Source: Gorsachius magnificus (lineage: Eukaryota > Chordata > Aves > Pelecaniformes > Ardeidae). Taken from it: a stretch of 64,000 nt of DNA. The notes under the pieces are model-generated. The model ran no database searches, was not told the origin of the DNA, and worked only from the letters and a program-made list of their open reading frames with translations. The DNA is taken from NCBI GenBank assembly GCA_034008185.1, contig CM067091.1:6861799-6925798 (forward strand), read 5' to 3'. A program made the translations under genes and the position numbers. Shown piece by piece: positions 1 through 11,911 of the stretch (the first letter of the stretch is position 1; each line of letters starts with the position of its first letter).

Positions 1-413
1 TGACATTTGGGGTCCTGTGATACTGGGGGAGCAGACAGTCACCCTGCAGTGGAGCAGCAGCACCAAGGAGGAGAGGAGAAAGGTACGCACACTACTTGCT
101 ACTATCCCTGCCGTTTCTTGGGCTACTCTGTGCTGTTTATTTCTTCAGGGTTTGCTTCCTTAACCTGTATTCTGGCTCTTTGTCCAGTATAACCGAGATG
201 TCCCCTTTAACCCGTGCTGAGTGTCTGCGCTGCTGTTGCTGTGAGTCAGCCCAGAGGTGGTTGCATTTTGTGGCTGGGAGAAGTGCTTTGAGCACCGACA
301 GCCTTTTGCAGATGACTCTGTCCACCCTTCCCTCTCTCTGCCTTGGGGGTGGAGGGGAAGGGCTGCCAGGGCAGTGTGGGAAACCTGGTGGCAGAGACCG
401 ACTGCCCTCCTTG
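1..413. other. Unannotated flank, no feature seen
   Basis: No repeat family, exon-like block or RNA gene is recognisable here. All reading frames are short and overlap on both strands, as expected by chance. It ends where the first copy of a ~180 bp direct repeat begins. Confidence 0.5.
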
Positions 414-593
414 ATCTAGTTCTGATGGTGTGTGAGGGTCTGGTTGAGTGAAGCATCCCCTGGTAACGTCCATACGGGCAGTGTGATCTACCCCAAGGAC
501 CCCAGAATGCCTTGGTGGAGGTTGCGCACCCCTAGTTTGATTTAAATTGGAACTGCAGAGCTGGAGGTCTGGCCTTCCTGGGACAACTGGCCA
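414..593 (+). repeat. ~180 bp direct repeat, copy 1
   Basis: This block is repeated in the same orientation at 2123-2304. By eye the two agree at roughly 94% of positions, with one 2 bp length difference in a short GT run. Most differences are C/T or G/A transitions, several at former CpG sites. Similarity starts at 'atctagttctg' and stops abruptly after 'actggcca'; the flanks are unrelated. I do not recognise it as a known repeat family. It has no convincing LTR features: no primer-binding-like sequence follows it and no retroviral interior lies between the copies. Confidence 0.85.
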
Positions 594-1530
594 TGGTAGT
601 TATAGGAGTTGCTGCAGGAGCAACCGGGAGGTGCAAGAAGTGGGGAAATGCCCCCCCTGCCTTGGCTTGGCCCAGCTCAGCAAAGGTTGATGCAGAAATG
701 GTGAAGGGGTCAGGGGAAGATAAATGGATAGCTGATGCCTGCAAGCAGATGAGATGGCTGCTGACCCCCTTGGAGAGCAGGGCCAGGTGTCATCCTCCTC
801 CTCCTCCCACCCCTTCAGGATCTGCTTCCTTCAGCTTCTGAAGGAGCAGGAGTGGGCTCAATTTCCTTCTCCTTCCAGCTACGGGGTTTGTGCTGTGCAG
901 TTCCTTATAGCAAGCGATGTCCTGGGGAAAACTGTCAGCCTTATGGGCTCCTGGAGTTCACTTTGACCTGGGGCTGCAGCAGGGGAGAGCATCCTGAACG
1001 CTGTGAGCCTCCCCCATCCCCCTCGCTCTGCCTTCTGAGACAAGATTGTTCAGCTTCTCTGAAGTGAAGAAAAAAACCTTCTCTCTCTGTCCCAAGGGAA
1101 GGCAGGAGAGACAGTTTGGATTTATGCTAAACAGCTAATTAGCTGTCACCCAGCTTTGAGCAAAGATAGAGCAGCAGCCCTGCCTGGGTGAGGCTCCAAA
1201 GATGAATTGAGTGGATGAGGAGTGGTACCCATGTGCCTCAATGCGCTAGCCAGGGCTAGCCTGGCCCCCGTCGTGGCCTGAAGCAGCTTGGCCAGCACCT
1301 TCCTGCTGCAGGAATGCTGTGATGTTTTGTTGCGTGCCCTCAGCATCCCTTCAGCCAGCTCTCAGTTGATGGGAGAGAGGGAAAACATGTTGGGACAGGG
1401 ACTGTGTTAGGCATGGCAGGTCCTTTCCGTCCTGCTTTGCCAAAGCTATAGGGATTTTTGTGCTGCTGGAAATATTTTTCTATTCAGCTCTCCCTCCTGA
1501 GCACAGCACAGGGTTGTTTTCACTCCTGAG
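594..1530. other. Unique DNA between direct repeat copy 1 and a CR1
   Basis: No repeat family recognised. A short CTC-rich run lies near 789-806. If the two ~180 bp repeat copies were produced by one insertion event, this segment plus the adjoining CR1 would be the insert, but nothing inside it supports a mobile origin. Confidence 0.45.
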
Positions 1531-2116
1531 CTGTATCAAGAGAAACGTGGCCAGGGGGGTGAGGGAGGGGATTCTGCCCCTCTGCTCTGCTCTGGTGAGA
1601 CCTCACCTGGAGCCCTGCGTCCAGCTCTGGAGCCCTCAGCACAAGAAGGACGTGGACCTGTTGGAGCAGGTCCAGAGGGGGGTTCCAAAAATGATCTGAG
1701 GGCTGGAGCCCCTCTCTTATGAGGACAGGCTGGGAGAGTTGGGCTTGTTCAGCCTGGAGAAGAGAAGGCTGCAGGGAGACCTGATTGCGGCTGTTCAGTG
1801 CTTAAAGGGGGCCCATAGGAAAGGTGGGGACAATCTTTTTAGTGGGGCTAGCTGTGACAGGACAAGGGGTAATGGCTTTAAACTAAACCAGGGTAGGTTT
1901 AGACTAGATATAAGGAAGAAATTCTTTACACTGAGGGTGGTGAAACACTGAAATGGGTTGCCCAGAGAGGTGGTGGAGGCCCCATCCCTGGAAACATTCA
2001 AGGCCAGGTTGGACGGGGCTCTGAGCAACCTGATCTGGTTAAGGGTGTCCCTGCAGGGGGTTTGGACTAGATGACCTCTAGGGGTCCCTTCCAACCCAAA
2101 ACATTCTATGATTCTG
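1531..2116 (+). mobile_element. CR1 LINE 3' fragment, 5'-truncated, decayed ORF2 end
   Basis: CR1 is the main non-LTR retrotransposon of birds; copies are usually 5'-truncated and end in a short repeated tail rather than poly(A). This copy encodes the last part of the ORF2 reverse-transcriptase protein on the plus strand (around 1540-2030: motif block '[16 protein letters not shown]', then '[14 protein letters not shown]', then '[18 protein letters not shown]') and ends in 'cccttccaacccaaaac' plus 'attctatg'. The frame is broken by at least two stops: a CGA-to-TGA change at about 1697 and a TGG-to-TGA change at about 1949. In sequence it is closest to the copy at 44433-45266, sharing the '[13 protein letters not shown]' variant, and less close to the copy at 11295. 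The second ~180 bp direct repeat begins seven bases after its tail. Confidence 0.92.
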
Positions 2117-2122
2117 CACTTC

Positions 2123-2304
2123 ATCTAGTTCTGACGGTGTGTGTGAGGGTCTGGTTGAATGAAGCACCCCCTGGTAACACCTATATGGGCAGTGTGATCT
2201 ACCCCAAGGACCCCAGAATGTCTTGGTGGAGTTTGCGCACCTCTAGTTTGATTTAAATTGGAACTGCAGAGCTGGAGGTCTGGCCTTCCTGGGACAACTG
2301 GCCA
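2123..2304 (+). repeat. ~180 bp direct repeat, copy 2
   Basis: Second copy of the block at 414-593, same orientation, spaced about 1.7 kb. It starts within a few bases of the CR1 3' tail ending at about 2116. It carries one extra GT unit compared with copy 1. Flanking DNA to the right (from 2305) is unrelated to the DNA right of copy 1. Confidence 0.85.
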
Positions 2305-5300
2305 ATGTCCAAGTCTGGAGTCCCGGCTCAGCAGTGCTGGCTGCGTGGACACAACCACGCGCAAAATCTGTAGTCACAGCCGTGATGTCATTGTGCTGTG
2401 ATAATGTGAAAGTCCTTCCCAAGAGCAAAAGTCATTCCCATGCAAAGTATTTTGGCATTCAGGTTCCATCTGCCATGAGCTGTGGAGGATGGCTTTGCCC
2501 AGGCTGGTCTTGGAAGACGGGGCATGTCCCACTCGGGCTCTGGATCTAGCTCTAGCACATCGCTTTGCTCCTGTTCTGGTGTGCTGACAGTAGTTCTAGC
2601 TCCACCTATTGTTACAGTCAGATGTGCTTGACATTGATATAAACCCGTAAGCAGATATTTATGAAACTTCTCGCGTGTCTAACTAGGAACGCTGCATAAA
2701 TCCATAGTTATTAGCCTTTCCTGATAACCCAGGGAAGATGAACGCTGCTGGAGAGGGGCTGCTGACTTTTTGGGGAAGCTTTTGCTCTTCAGGCTGAACT
2801 CTCATTTGCAGCCTGTTGTTTTCCTGTTCTGCCAGTTGCTTTATTCCCCTCCTGGATCCTGTTTGTGCCTGCTCAACAGTTGTGGGTGGCAGGTCTCATC
2901 CTGTTGCATTTTGGGGACAGTGCTCCCAAGCACCATTGCTATGAGCTCCTCCCTGGACCATAGCTCTCCCCCTGCCCCAGCTCGCTTCTCGCAAAGCTTC
3001 TTCAGAAACCTCTCCCGGCCTTTTACAGTGGGAAAGATGTTCCACGGGGGCAAAACATCTGTGTCTGGCCTCAAGGATTGGCTCCCATGTGGTTTGTGGG
3101 AGCCCCGATCCCCATTTCCCACACCCCATCCCGATCTCTCTCGCAGCCTTCCTGGAGGGCAGACGTGCCGTGCAGGCAGACAGCTCTGCCTGTCAGCTAC
3201 GCAGCATCCTGCAAGCATGTGTCTCCCCACTGAGAGCATTTAATTACCTTTAATTACCCCTGACTTGTTTTTAAGTGTTCCCCAATAACACATCCTGATT
3301 AGGGGAGGAGGAGTGTATTTTGTTACAGCCGCAATGCCCTGAACTTTTCTCCCTCGAGTTCAGAAGAGATTAATTTTTTCATCCAAAATGATGGGGGTTT
3401 CTGTCTGTCCCACCCAGTCCGCAGTTGCTAGGAGCATCTCTGGAATAACTGGTTGTTATTCCAGTTCATGGGCAAAACAGACTGGGGAGAAGATAGAGAT
3501 GGACTATCTGACATGCCACACCGGGCTGGGGACAGCACTGGGACTAGAACAGGATCTGTTGCTCCTTAGCCCCATCCTGCCCAGACCCTTCTGGGTCCTC
3601 ACTTTAGGTCCTTCTGCCCTCTTCTCTAGAGCTGTGGTCTTTCTCATTTCTTTCCATACCTTGACATAGGGATGAAATTAGACTGCATCAAATTTCAGCT
3701 GTCAAGAAGGGAGGCGGGGGGAAGTGGCAAAGTCTGTTAGACCATGGAATAATTTTCAAGGAGAAATGGTGGGAGCTTTGTTATTTTAGTCACTCATATC
3801 TGGGCTGGACAGAAATACTAGGAAAAAGAAATACTGGGAGAACTGCTGTAAATAAGAGAGCACTTGGGCTCTTGCACTGGAAGACGCCTGACCTTGACTT
3901 GCTCCTTATGTATAACCTGAGATGTAAGGGCACGCTTACAAGTGGGAAATCCACTTCTAATGAGGGTCTGTTCTGTAATGAGGAGGTAAGAGTTCTTAGA
4001 TGTTCACGTACCGTGGTGTTTAAAGAAAACCAAGCTGATTGGGTCTGTCAGCTTGCCTGCAAGTTAACTAGGCTTGGTAGGATTCAGCCTTTATTTTTAT
4101 TGAAAATCAACGGTTAGAAATTGAAGCCTGTTTTTAGTTGCTGACATTTATTGCTGATATAATGTACAGTCACTCTCAGCCTCTCTTCTCTTTGAGCCAT
4201 GCAAACATGGCTTTTGCACTGCTCCCTATGGAGCCTGTCCTTTGGATGGCAGAGGGGGATTTAGCAGAGGCTGGAGGAGTGTTAGCCTGGTATAGGGTGC
4301 ATCCCACCCCCCCTGCATTTTCCCTGGGGTGCTCTTTCCTGGGTGTCCCTGCCCGTGATGTGACCAGTGAGACCAGCCTGAGGACACAGCTCCTCTGACG
4401 GGGGGGGGAGGGGGAAGGCTGAGTGTTGTGTGTCTGGGGTCCACAGTCTGACCCCCAGGAGCTGAGCTGGAGCCACTCCAGTGAGCTGAACGTTGCTGCT
4501 TTGCTCTCCTTTCTCAATGGGCTGTCTTCTCTTTGAAGGCACGTGGTAGTATGTGGGTGAATGTCCCTTGCCCAGCTCACGCTGCTGGTGTTCTGCGGTC
4601 ACTGAGTTTTGCATCTCCTGGGAAGGAAGCTCTTGAGGTGTCCCTTCAGTGTGCTCCCATCTCCTGATGCTTCATGGCAGGAATCTTGGAGCTGGGTCTG
4701 CAGGAGGTGTCAGGAGAGTTGCAACCAGGCTTAGTGAGATGTTCTGCACAGTCTAGGTAGCCACATCTCCTTGGGGCACTGCTCTCCACAGTGTAGATAT
4801 GGTCAGAAAGACCTAGGCTCATACCTATGTGTTTGTGGACACCAGCTATTGCTCTTCTACTACGTATTTTTTTTCTCTTCATGTAAATTTGGTGGCTCTG
4901 AGTCCATTGCTAGCAAAAGAGAAATGGCTTCCCAAGCTTGGCGTTAGCTGCGTCCCAGCCACGCTGGACCCATTTCTGGGCTGGGTGCTTGACCCCATGG
5001 ACTGTGCCTGTGAGCTGAAGGTGGAGGTTCACATCTGGTGCCAGCACCTTGTAGTTAAGGACTTTCATGTGAGAAGGGCCAGAAGCAGGCCACCCATGGG
5101 CTCCCATCTTTTCTTGGAGGCAGGTTTTGTACGTAAAGGAGTGTTGTGCTTGTCTTGGCTGTGAGATGGCCGCTAGCAAGGAAGTGGGCGCTGCACTGGG
5201 AGAGGGTTTCCTCCTCGCTGTGCATAGTTCAGGCAGGAGGGATGGAGGTGTTTGTGGCTTTTTCAGGAAGGTAAACCCCACTCCCCATGGCTACAGATGC

Positions 5301-5657
5301 TCAGTAAAGAGTGGTAAGAGGATGCTCGCAAGCATGTGCACAGGGCAGAAAAGGGCTTGTGGCACAAGCCAGCTCCCCGGTTGCAGCTCTTCCTTCTGTA
5401 CAGGCTGGGCATGATTCTGACCCAACCAAACACAGCTGCAGACCAGGCTGATGAATTTTGCTGCAGTTAAGCCCCCTACTGCACTAATAATCCTATTAGT
5501 TTCCCAGATTTAATGTTTTGCATCTGGGTGTTTATCAGGGTTTAATGGCTATTGACTTGTTAATATTTAAACATCAGCACATGTTGCCATTTCAGCAGTT
5601 TGCTCTCGAGAGTGGAGAAGCCCTGGGACTTGCTGTTGTTTTGACTCTAGGACCTCA
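2305..5657. other. Unique DNA, no gene recognised
   Basis: No interspersed repeat recognised. Open frames such as those near 2770-3243 and 4829-5164 overlap equally long frames on the other strand, lack splice-site context and look like nothing known, so I treat them as chance. A G-rich run (nine G, A, five G) lies at 4400-4414. Confidence 0.5.
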
Positions 5658-5750
5658 AAATAGCGGAGTGGTTCCTAAGACATCCAAGCAGACAGATATA
5701 GGGATCTGTGCATACCCAGCTGCTGGGTTTAATCCTGGCTCTGATCCTGG
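5658..5750 (+). mobile_element. Old MIR-like SINE fragment
   Basis: The order of two weakly preserved blocks fits the tRNA-derived head of the ancient amniote SINE MIR: an 'agtggttcctaagaca' block followed about 50 bp later by 'gggtttaatcctggctctg'. The MIR core that should follow is not recognisable. Divergence is high, so this is tentative. Confidence 0.42.
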
Positions 5751-7196
5751 AGTTAGGGATGGATGTGGGGGTCTCCAGGCTCATTCTACCCCTCTGAGCA
5801 CCTCCATGGCTGTCCTTGGACTGCCCTCAGCCCAGGCCATGGCGTTTGGAAGAAGGTCCCCTTTGATCCCCAAGTTTCCTATTGCTCTCCCTCTCTCCTC
5901 CAGGCACATCTCCTTGGTGCTGCTGTAGTTGTAGGATGGCTGCAGAGAAAGGATTTCAGGCTTCAGCGCCTGTCAAGCTGGGATGCTTCGAGGATGAGAA
6001 AGCAAGAGAAATCCCTCTTTGCAAGATTGCACCGTTTCCTCATCCAAGAAAGTTCAGAGCAAAGCAAACACCGGGTGTTTATCGGAGGTGCTGGTCTCGC
6101 TGTCCTTTCCTGCACCTCCATCTCCTTCTGTGCAGAGTTGCTCCCAGTTTACACCAGGGCTAAGCCTGTGCTTAGACCTACTGCACCTCCAGCATTGATC
6201 CTCAACACAAAGCTGCTTGAACTTACAGGCACGCACACGCCGATGGGAGAGACCTCCTGCCAGCCTGCACCAGGCCAGTCGCGGCGGGAGGGGAACAGGT
6301 ATTCAGCAAAAGCAGCGTGAAATCTGCTTACAGGGAGGGCGATTAGCGCTAATAGCGCCTGAAATCGATGGAAGCACCAACAGATCCATTTTTAACAAGC
6401 TGCCCAGTGAAGCTGAATGCAAAATCCAGAGATTAATAAAGCAGGGAAGTGTGCTCTTCAGAGGGGTGACAGTGGAAGTTGCATTAACAAAAGGTCCAGT
6501 ACGAGGCCAAGTTGGGCAGGGGATGGAGCTTCCCAGCTGAAAAAAAGGTGGTGAAGCAGAGGTCAGCAAACTTGCCAGAGGGCTTAGGATTGGACAAACC
6601 CCAACAATATTCTTAGGGAAAAGCTTGCAAGTGCTTGGGAGTTATGAGGAATGTCTAAAACTTTTAGCAAGTTAAAGGTGATGGGAATTATGAGAATACA
6701 TCTTATACCAACGTAATGCGTCTTTGCCCAGCTTGAGCAAGGAACGGATGCGGGCATGTCTGCTGATGCCTGTCCAGCAAGAACATCTCTGTTCTGATAC
6801 ATGTTGGTGTCCCCAAGGTGGGCAGCCTCATCCCTAGATTTTGGGGTGTTCTGGAGCCACATCAGTGCAACCAGACTCCTGCTCCTGAGGGTGAAGGACC
6901 TCAGTAGATAGGAGACGATGTGGATGAGAGCAAAACATGGAGACAAAAGCCAGGTGGCACAAGGGAGGAAATGGTTGATTGGTATGGTTTGAAGACAGCA
7001 TGGAAATTCTGCTGTCAGGTCTGTGCCCTTGGGAACCCTCTGTTATCTCCATGTTTTTCATGTGTCAGTGTCATCAGGCTTGTAGGAGGGACAGAGCTGG
7101 TTTGATTAAGAGGCAGCTCATCTCTTAGCTTGCTCTTGGCAGGCTCTGAACAGATCAGGAGCTCAAATCAGCTTTATCTGGCAGCACGGGCACAGA

Positions 7197-7241
7197 AAAT
7201 GTTCTTCATCATAGGAGACTTCATTTGGTCTTCTTGCCTTT
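7197..7241 (+). repeat. 45 bp direct repeat, copy 1
   Basis: Matches 7996-8040 in the same orientation with about six mismatches in 45 positions by eye, beginning 'aaatgttct' and ending 'cttgccttt'. Flanks show at most weak similarity. Not recognised as a known family. Confidence 0.55.
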
Positions 7242-7995
7242 CCTCCTCTTTTCCCAGTTTCTTTTCCTTAATACTGAGTGCCTAACTTTTCTTGGGGCTG
7301 ATATTCAACATGTCATTTCCCCCCACCAAGGGAGAGTCAATTTTCCTGCCAACTCCATTAAAAAGCTTGTAATAAAACCTGAAAAGGATGAACAACAGGG
7401 GTAGTTAGTAGCATTAAATTAATTAGATATGGGAAGATGAGTCTAGGGGGTTTCCTAATGCATTTTAGCCTTATGGATTGTTATCGCTGGGCTCTTCTCA
7501 TTGATCAGAAGAGATGTCCTTCAAAGCGTGCTCCAGAGGGACTGACGCACCGGGCGCTGCGTTGCACTGAAGCCAGGATGCTCGTGATCAGTGGTGTTTT
7601 CCAGCACTGCCTAGTAAATACAGGAAGGAGCAGAGCTAGTGGATCTGTGAGTGTTAAACGATTGCATTACATCTCCTGTTGGTCTGAAGATGGCGAATGA
7701 TTAAAATGAAATTCCTGGTGCTGGAAACCAAAGTAGAGATATTGGTGGGTGTGAGAGAATTGGGCTTGGGAGAAAGCAAGACCATAGAAGAGAGAAGGTA
7801 ACAAATCCTGGCATCTTAGATGAACCCTAACCCCATGAGTAAGATGATAATATGTCCTGGAAAGCTACCAGAAATGAGCTAAGCAGAAGAAGAGCATGAA
7901 GAAGACATGGCTCCAGGAGAGCTTTACCAGCTCTTTCCTCAGCTGAGAGGGGGATCCAGCAGAGCTGCTGGTGCTGCAGCCATTTACACATATGG

Positions 7996-8040
7996 AAATG
8001 TTCTCCATCGTAGAAGACTTCACTTGGTGGTCTTGCCTTT
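7996..8040 (+). repeat. 45 bp direct repeat, copy 2
   Basis: Second copy of the block at 7197-7241, about 800 bp downstream, same orientation, about 87% identical by eye. The pair could be the best-preserved part of an older duplication. Confidence 0.55.
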
Positions 8041-8250
8041 ATGGATTGGGTGGATCTGGCCCGCTGACATCTGCTACACAGGCTGGTGGCTCCGGTGGCT
8101 GCTTGGGCAGGAGTCAGTCTCAGTGGGGAAAAGCCAAGCTGCCACATCGCACACAACCAGTAAATCCGTGGCTGTGGATAACAAGGGCAAAACTGCTGCT
8201 GGGCAGGTTCTGATGCCTTGACATTGAGCGGTGCCTTCCTCCCCCCGCAG

Positions 8251-8431
8251 CTCCACGGACTGCTTCGGATTCATGAGCCAAGGGAACCTGTTCCCCCTGC
8301 CCAGGACCTTCCTGCTGCCTTCCCTCGGGCTGATCCACTTGCTGCTCCCAGAGACCTGTTTGCAGGCAACAGCCATCAAAAGAGTGAGGGGGCAGCGGGG
8401 CCGTGTCCCTGTGCTGCGGTTGCTGAGGCAG
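8251..8431 (+). other. Weak exon candidate, protein not recognised
   Basis: A pyrimidine-rich tract ending 'cccccgcag' (to 8250) precedes a 181 bp block that ends 'gaggcag' before a 'gtatgc' donor-like site. Two of the three plus-strand frames are open across it, which limits its value as evidence for coding. The predicted peptides (one begins STDCFGFMSQGNLF) match nothing I know. Confidence 0.15.
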
Positions 8432-11294
8432 GTATGCAGGAACTGGGACAGCCCTGCCCTTCTTCAACAACCACAAAGCCTGCGCTGGTTTTGCGGGACA
8501 TCAGAGAAGCTGGGAGACAAGCTCTTGTGCAGATTCCTGCTCTCAGAATAACTTCAGTGCTGGCTGCTTTCGTTTTGCAGAAACACACCCAGCTGAGGTC
8601 TTTTCCCATCCTCCTGTACAAGCAGACAGGTCACTGAAGGGGCTCCTCCTACCCACAAATGTTTTATAATTATTCAAGGTGTGTATGCAGAGGGAGGCAC
8701 AGTCTCCAGAATACAAACCCTCTAGCATCCTGTATGCAAAACCTTTCCCTCCCTTTTGTTGACTCAAGAGAGTCAAAGGATGGATTTCAGACCACTTGAG
8801 GAGTCTGATGCCGGACCCTGGCAGAGATATAACTATATTGTAAATAAAGAACCCCTGTTTGCTGGGAAGCCTTTCTCAGCAGCCCTGATGTAACGGCCAA
8901 GGGAGGACAAACATCTCCTTCGGCCTTTCAAACGGTCCCTCTAGATCAGGGCAGAAACGTGTTTGAGTTCAGAGCTCTTGTCATTCCTCTCCCTGTCTGG
9001 TTGCTCTATTATTGAGGTTTCAGGCTTTCCTGTTCAGCAGCTTTAACCAAATTTGCTCAGAAAATTAGAAAATAGCTATGTATATATCCAGCTCACTTCT
9101 CTTGTCAATTCTTGTTTAGTGCCAGAGAGCAGAGGGGTGTTTGGGTAGGAGCACCTGGTGATTATCCACTGAGACATCTGGGTCCCAAAGGCCAAAACTG
9201 TTTTTTTGCTGTGGGGAAGGGGGGGTCGACAGCAAATGCTATTGCACGGGGGTCGGAGCGGACACTTGGGAACGGCTCAGCAGAGAGAGGAGCCGGTGTC
9301 GCTTTAGCATAAGCTGCCCAGGCCAGAGGGGATCCTGTGTGTTGCAAACTTCTTGCCCGTTTTCGCCAGGTAGGTCCTAAGACTGGTGGGTGCTGGTTTT
9401 AAAAGTACCATATATTTCTGAGGCAAGTACTTCTGATAGTCAACAGCTCTGGGGCACAATGCTTAGATGTTGTCTGATGCCTTCTTGGGCTTTGCCACAG
9501 ACTTGGACCCTGAAACTGGGGACTGGAGTCTCCCAGTCACACCCCTTCATGCACACGTCATGGGAGCTCCCCCTGCTCCTGCCCGAACCCCTCTGAGGGA
9601 ACCTGGCAGGGAAGGGAGGAGTGGGTTGCTGCAAAGGAATCTCATCAGCTTTATTATTTTATATTCACAGCACCTGAGAATTACAGATGTCTAAAGCCAG
9701 CAGGAGTCCTGAGCTTGCCCAGCCTCTGAGGTCTGTGGTTTTTTGGCAGATGGGGGAGGTCAGTGTGTTAGGACAGAGCTGTCCCTGCAACAGCAGCTGC
9801 CTTCATCTGCACGCCTGACTTCTGTAGGAGTTTTGTACGGATGAAACTGCAGGGGCGTCCAGCTCCTGCTCACAGGAATAAATGCAGCCGCAGGTGTGTT
9901 TGGCCCAGCTGCCAAAAGCTTGTTCAAGCCCTTCTTTTTGCTTTTTTTGGGGGGTGATCCTATACAGGGCAGTCCCAAGGCCCTGCTGGCCAGCTGCACT
10001 GTGCGGGGACGGGGGCTGACTCCTCTCGACTGCTCCCGGGAGTGGATGGATAAGGCAACTGCTGCTCATGAGTTGGAGGAAACCAGAGAAAATGATTTGA
10101 AATATCCTTGTGCCACATATGCTTTATTTTGAGGAGCAGGCAATAACCCTGCATCCCCAAATGAAATATTGGATTTTAAGGGAGATGCAAACAAGTACAA
10201 ATGAAAAATGTCGCTGATCATAAAGAAAGCATTTACTAAAATTAAAATGGAATGCATTACTGTCCAGGCCGGAGACAGAAATGTCAGCAGAGCTATGAAA
10301 GGGGAGGCTGACTACTTAGGTGACCAGATACATTTATTGTTTTCTTTCCATTAATGCCAGTATTAGAGAAAAAAAAAATCCAATTGCCTGACAACACTTT
10401 AGAAGTGAATTAAGTCCAGTCCTTGCAGAGGTCTCCTTAGCTTCTGTCTCAGTAGGAATGGAGACTTGAATGGACTCTCATCCAGAGGGACAGGGGTGGG
10501 GAGAGAGAGGAATTAATTTTGCTGAGCAGAAATAATATAGATAATGTCATAATAATCATTAAAAGGACAAGTGAAATTGGTCTGGCCCTTGAAGCAATCA
10601 ATATGGCCCATTATCCAGTTGAATTGGCATTTGATGGGAATGGCTCATGATTGTATTGGATGTGTCTGTGTTTCACATCATCAACTAATTCAGAGCCAGA
10701 GGTGTATTAGTATCGGGCCACGTGCATTTGCGGGGAGTGTGTGGCAGGTTTGTGTTCAGGGAAGCGTTGGTGTGGCTGATCCGAACGCATGTGTGCTGGA
10801 GCATCCTGTAGGATTCATCTGAATGACTCTGCCCCGGTGGAGACTCCAACCAAACTGACCTCATCCAGAGCCCGTTGAAGTTAATGAAAAGCATCTGATG
10901 ACTCTAGTGGGCTTTGGGCCAGGGCTGATGTGTAGACAAACATACTGCTCGGTGATATAAGCACCATCTGTAGGTATGTAAATGCTCGATGTACTGTCAG
11001 TGGTCGGGGCAGATGCTCTTGTGAAAGTTCAGGCCCAGCCAGATTGCAGAAAACTTGTTCTGGGGGAATTGCCAGCCTTGTTTTACACTGCCACAGGGTT
11101 CAGCTAGTGGGGAAGAGTGTGGAGAAGGCTCTGAAAATGTGCTATTTCCTGCACGGATTGTTAGGGCACAAGCCCTGCAGCTCTCCATCATATTTTCTCT
11201 GTGAGCTTGCAAAAGCGACACCAACACTCATTTGTTTTTGTAAAAGCTCCATGACAGATTTCTGCACTGCAGCATCTAAAGCTGGGGCCATAAG

Positions 11295-11911
11295 CCCAGT
11301 AGGCCAACCGTACCCTGGGCTGCATCAGGAGAAGCGTGGCCAGCAGGTCAAGGGAGGTGATTCTGCCCCTCTACTCTGCTCTGGTGACACCTCACCTGGA
11401 GCCCTGCGTCCAGCTCTGGAGCCCTCAGCACAAGAAGGATGTGGAACTGTTGGAGCGGGTCCAGAGGAGGGCTACAAAAATGATCCGAGGGCTGGAGCAC
11501 CTCTCTTATGAGGACAGGCTGAGAGAGTTGGGCTTGTTCAGCCTGGAGAAGAGAAGGCTGCGGGGAGACCTGATTACGGCCTTTCAGTATCTAAAGGGGG
11601 CCTATAGGAAAGGTGGGGAAAATCTTTTTAGTAGGGCCAGCTGTGACAGGACAAGGGGTAATGGTTTTAAACTGAAGCAGGGTAGGTTTAGACTGGATAT
11701 AAGGAGGAAATTCTTTACAACGAGGGTGGTGAAACACTGGAACGGGTTGCCCAGAGAGGTGGTGGAGGCCCCATCCCTAGGAACATTCAAGTCCAGGTTG
11801 GACGGGGCTCTGAGCAACCTGATCTAGTTAGCAGTGTCCCTGCTCACTGCAGGGGGTTTGGACTAGATGACCTCTAGGGGTCCCTTCCAACCCAAAACAT
11901 TCTATGATTCT
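11295..11911 (+). mobile_element. CR1 LINE 3' fragment with open ORF2 C-terminus
   Basis: A 5'-truncated CR1. The plus frame is open for 163 codons (11336-11827) and reads as the C-terminal end of the CR1 ORF2 endonuclease/reverse-transcriptase protein: '[19 protein letters not shown]', then '[17 protein letters not shown]', then '[19 protein letters not shown]', then '[13 protein letters not shown]', ending '...LSNLI' at a stop where CR1 ORF2 normally ends. The 3' UTR follows to 'cccttccaacccaaaac' and 'attctatgattct'. The intact frame and well-kept tail suggest a fairly young insertion. It lacks the N-terminal endonuclease and the polymerase core, so it cannot be autonomous. It differs from the copies at 1531 and 44433 by variants such as '[14 protein letters not shown]'. 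Confidence 0.94.

Larger units (their letters stand above)
5751..11294. other. Unique DNA with a short direct repeat pair
   Basis: No named gene recognised. It contains a 45 bp direct repeat pair (7197-7241 and 7996-8040) and a weak exon candidate (8251-8431), listed separately. AT-rich, repeat-free DNA at about 10140-10600 might be conserved non-coding sequence, but that cannot be judged from one genome. Confidence 0.45.

Noticed and set aside
414..2304. The ~180 bp direct repeats as LTRs of a small retrotransposon
   Set aside because: No primer-binding site, polypurine tract or retroviral interior between them, and the interior is a separate CR1 plus unique DNA. The shared sequence also extends beyond any TG...CA pair.
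5763..6320. 185-codon plus-strand open frame
   Set aside because: Overlaps other frames of similar length and shows no domain, splice or codon-bias support.
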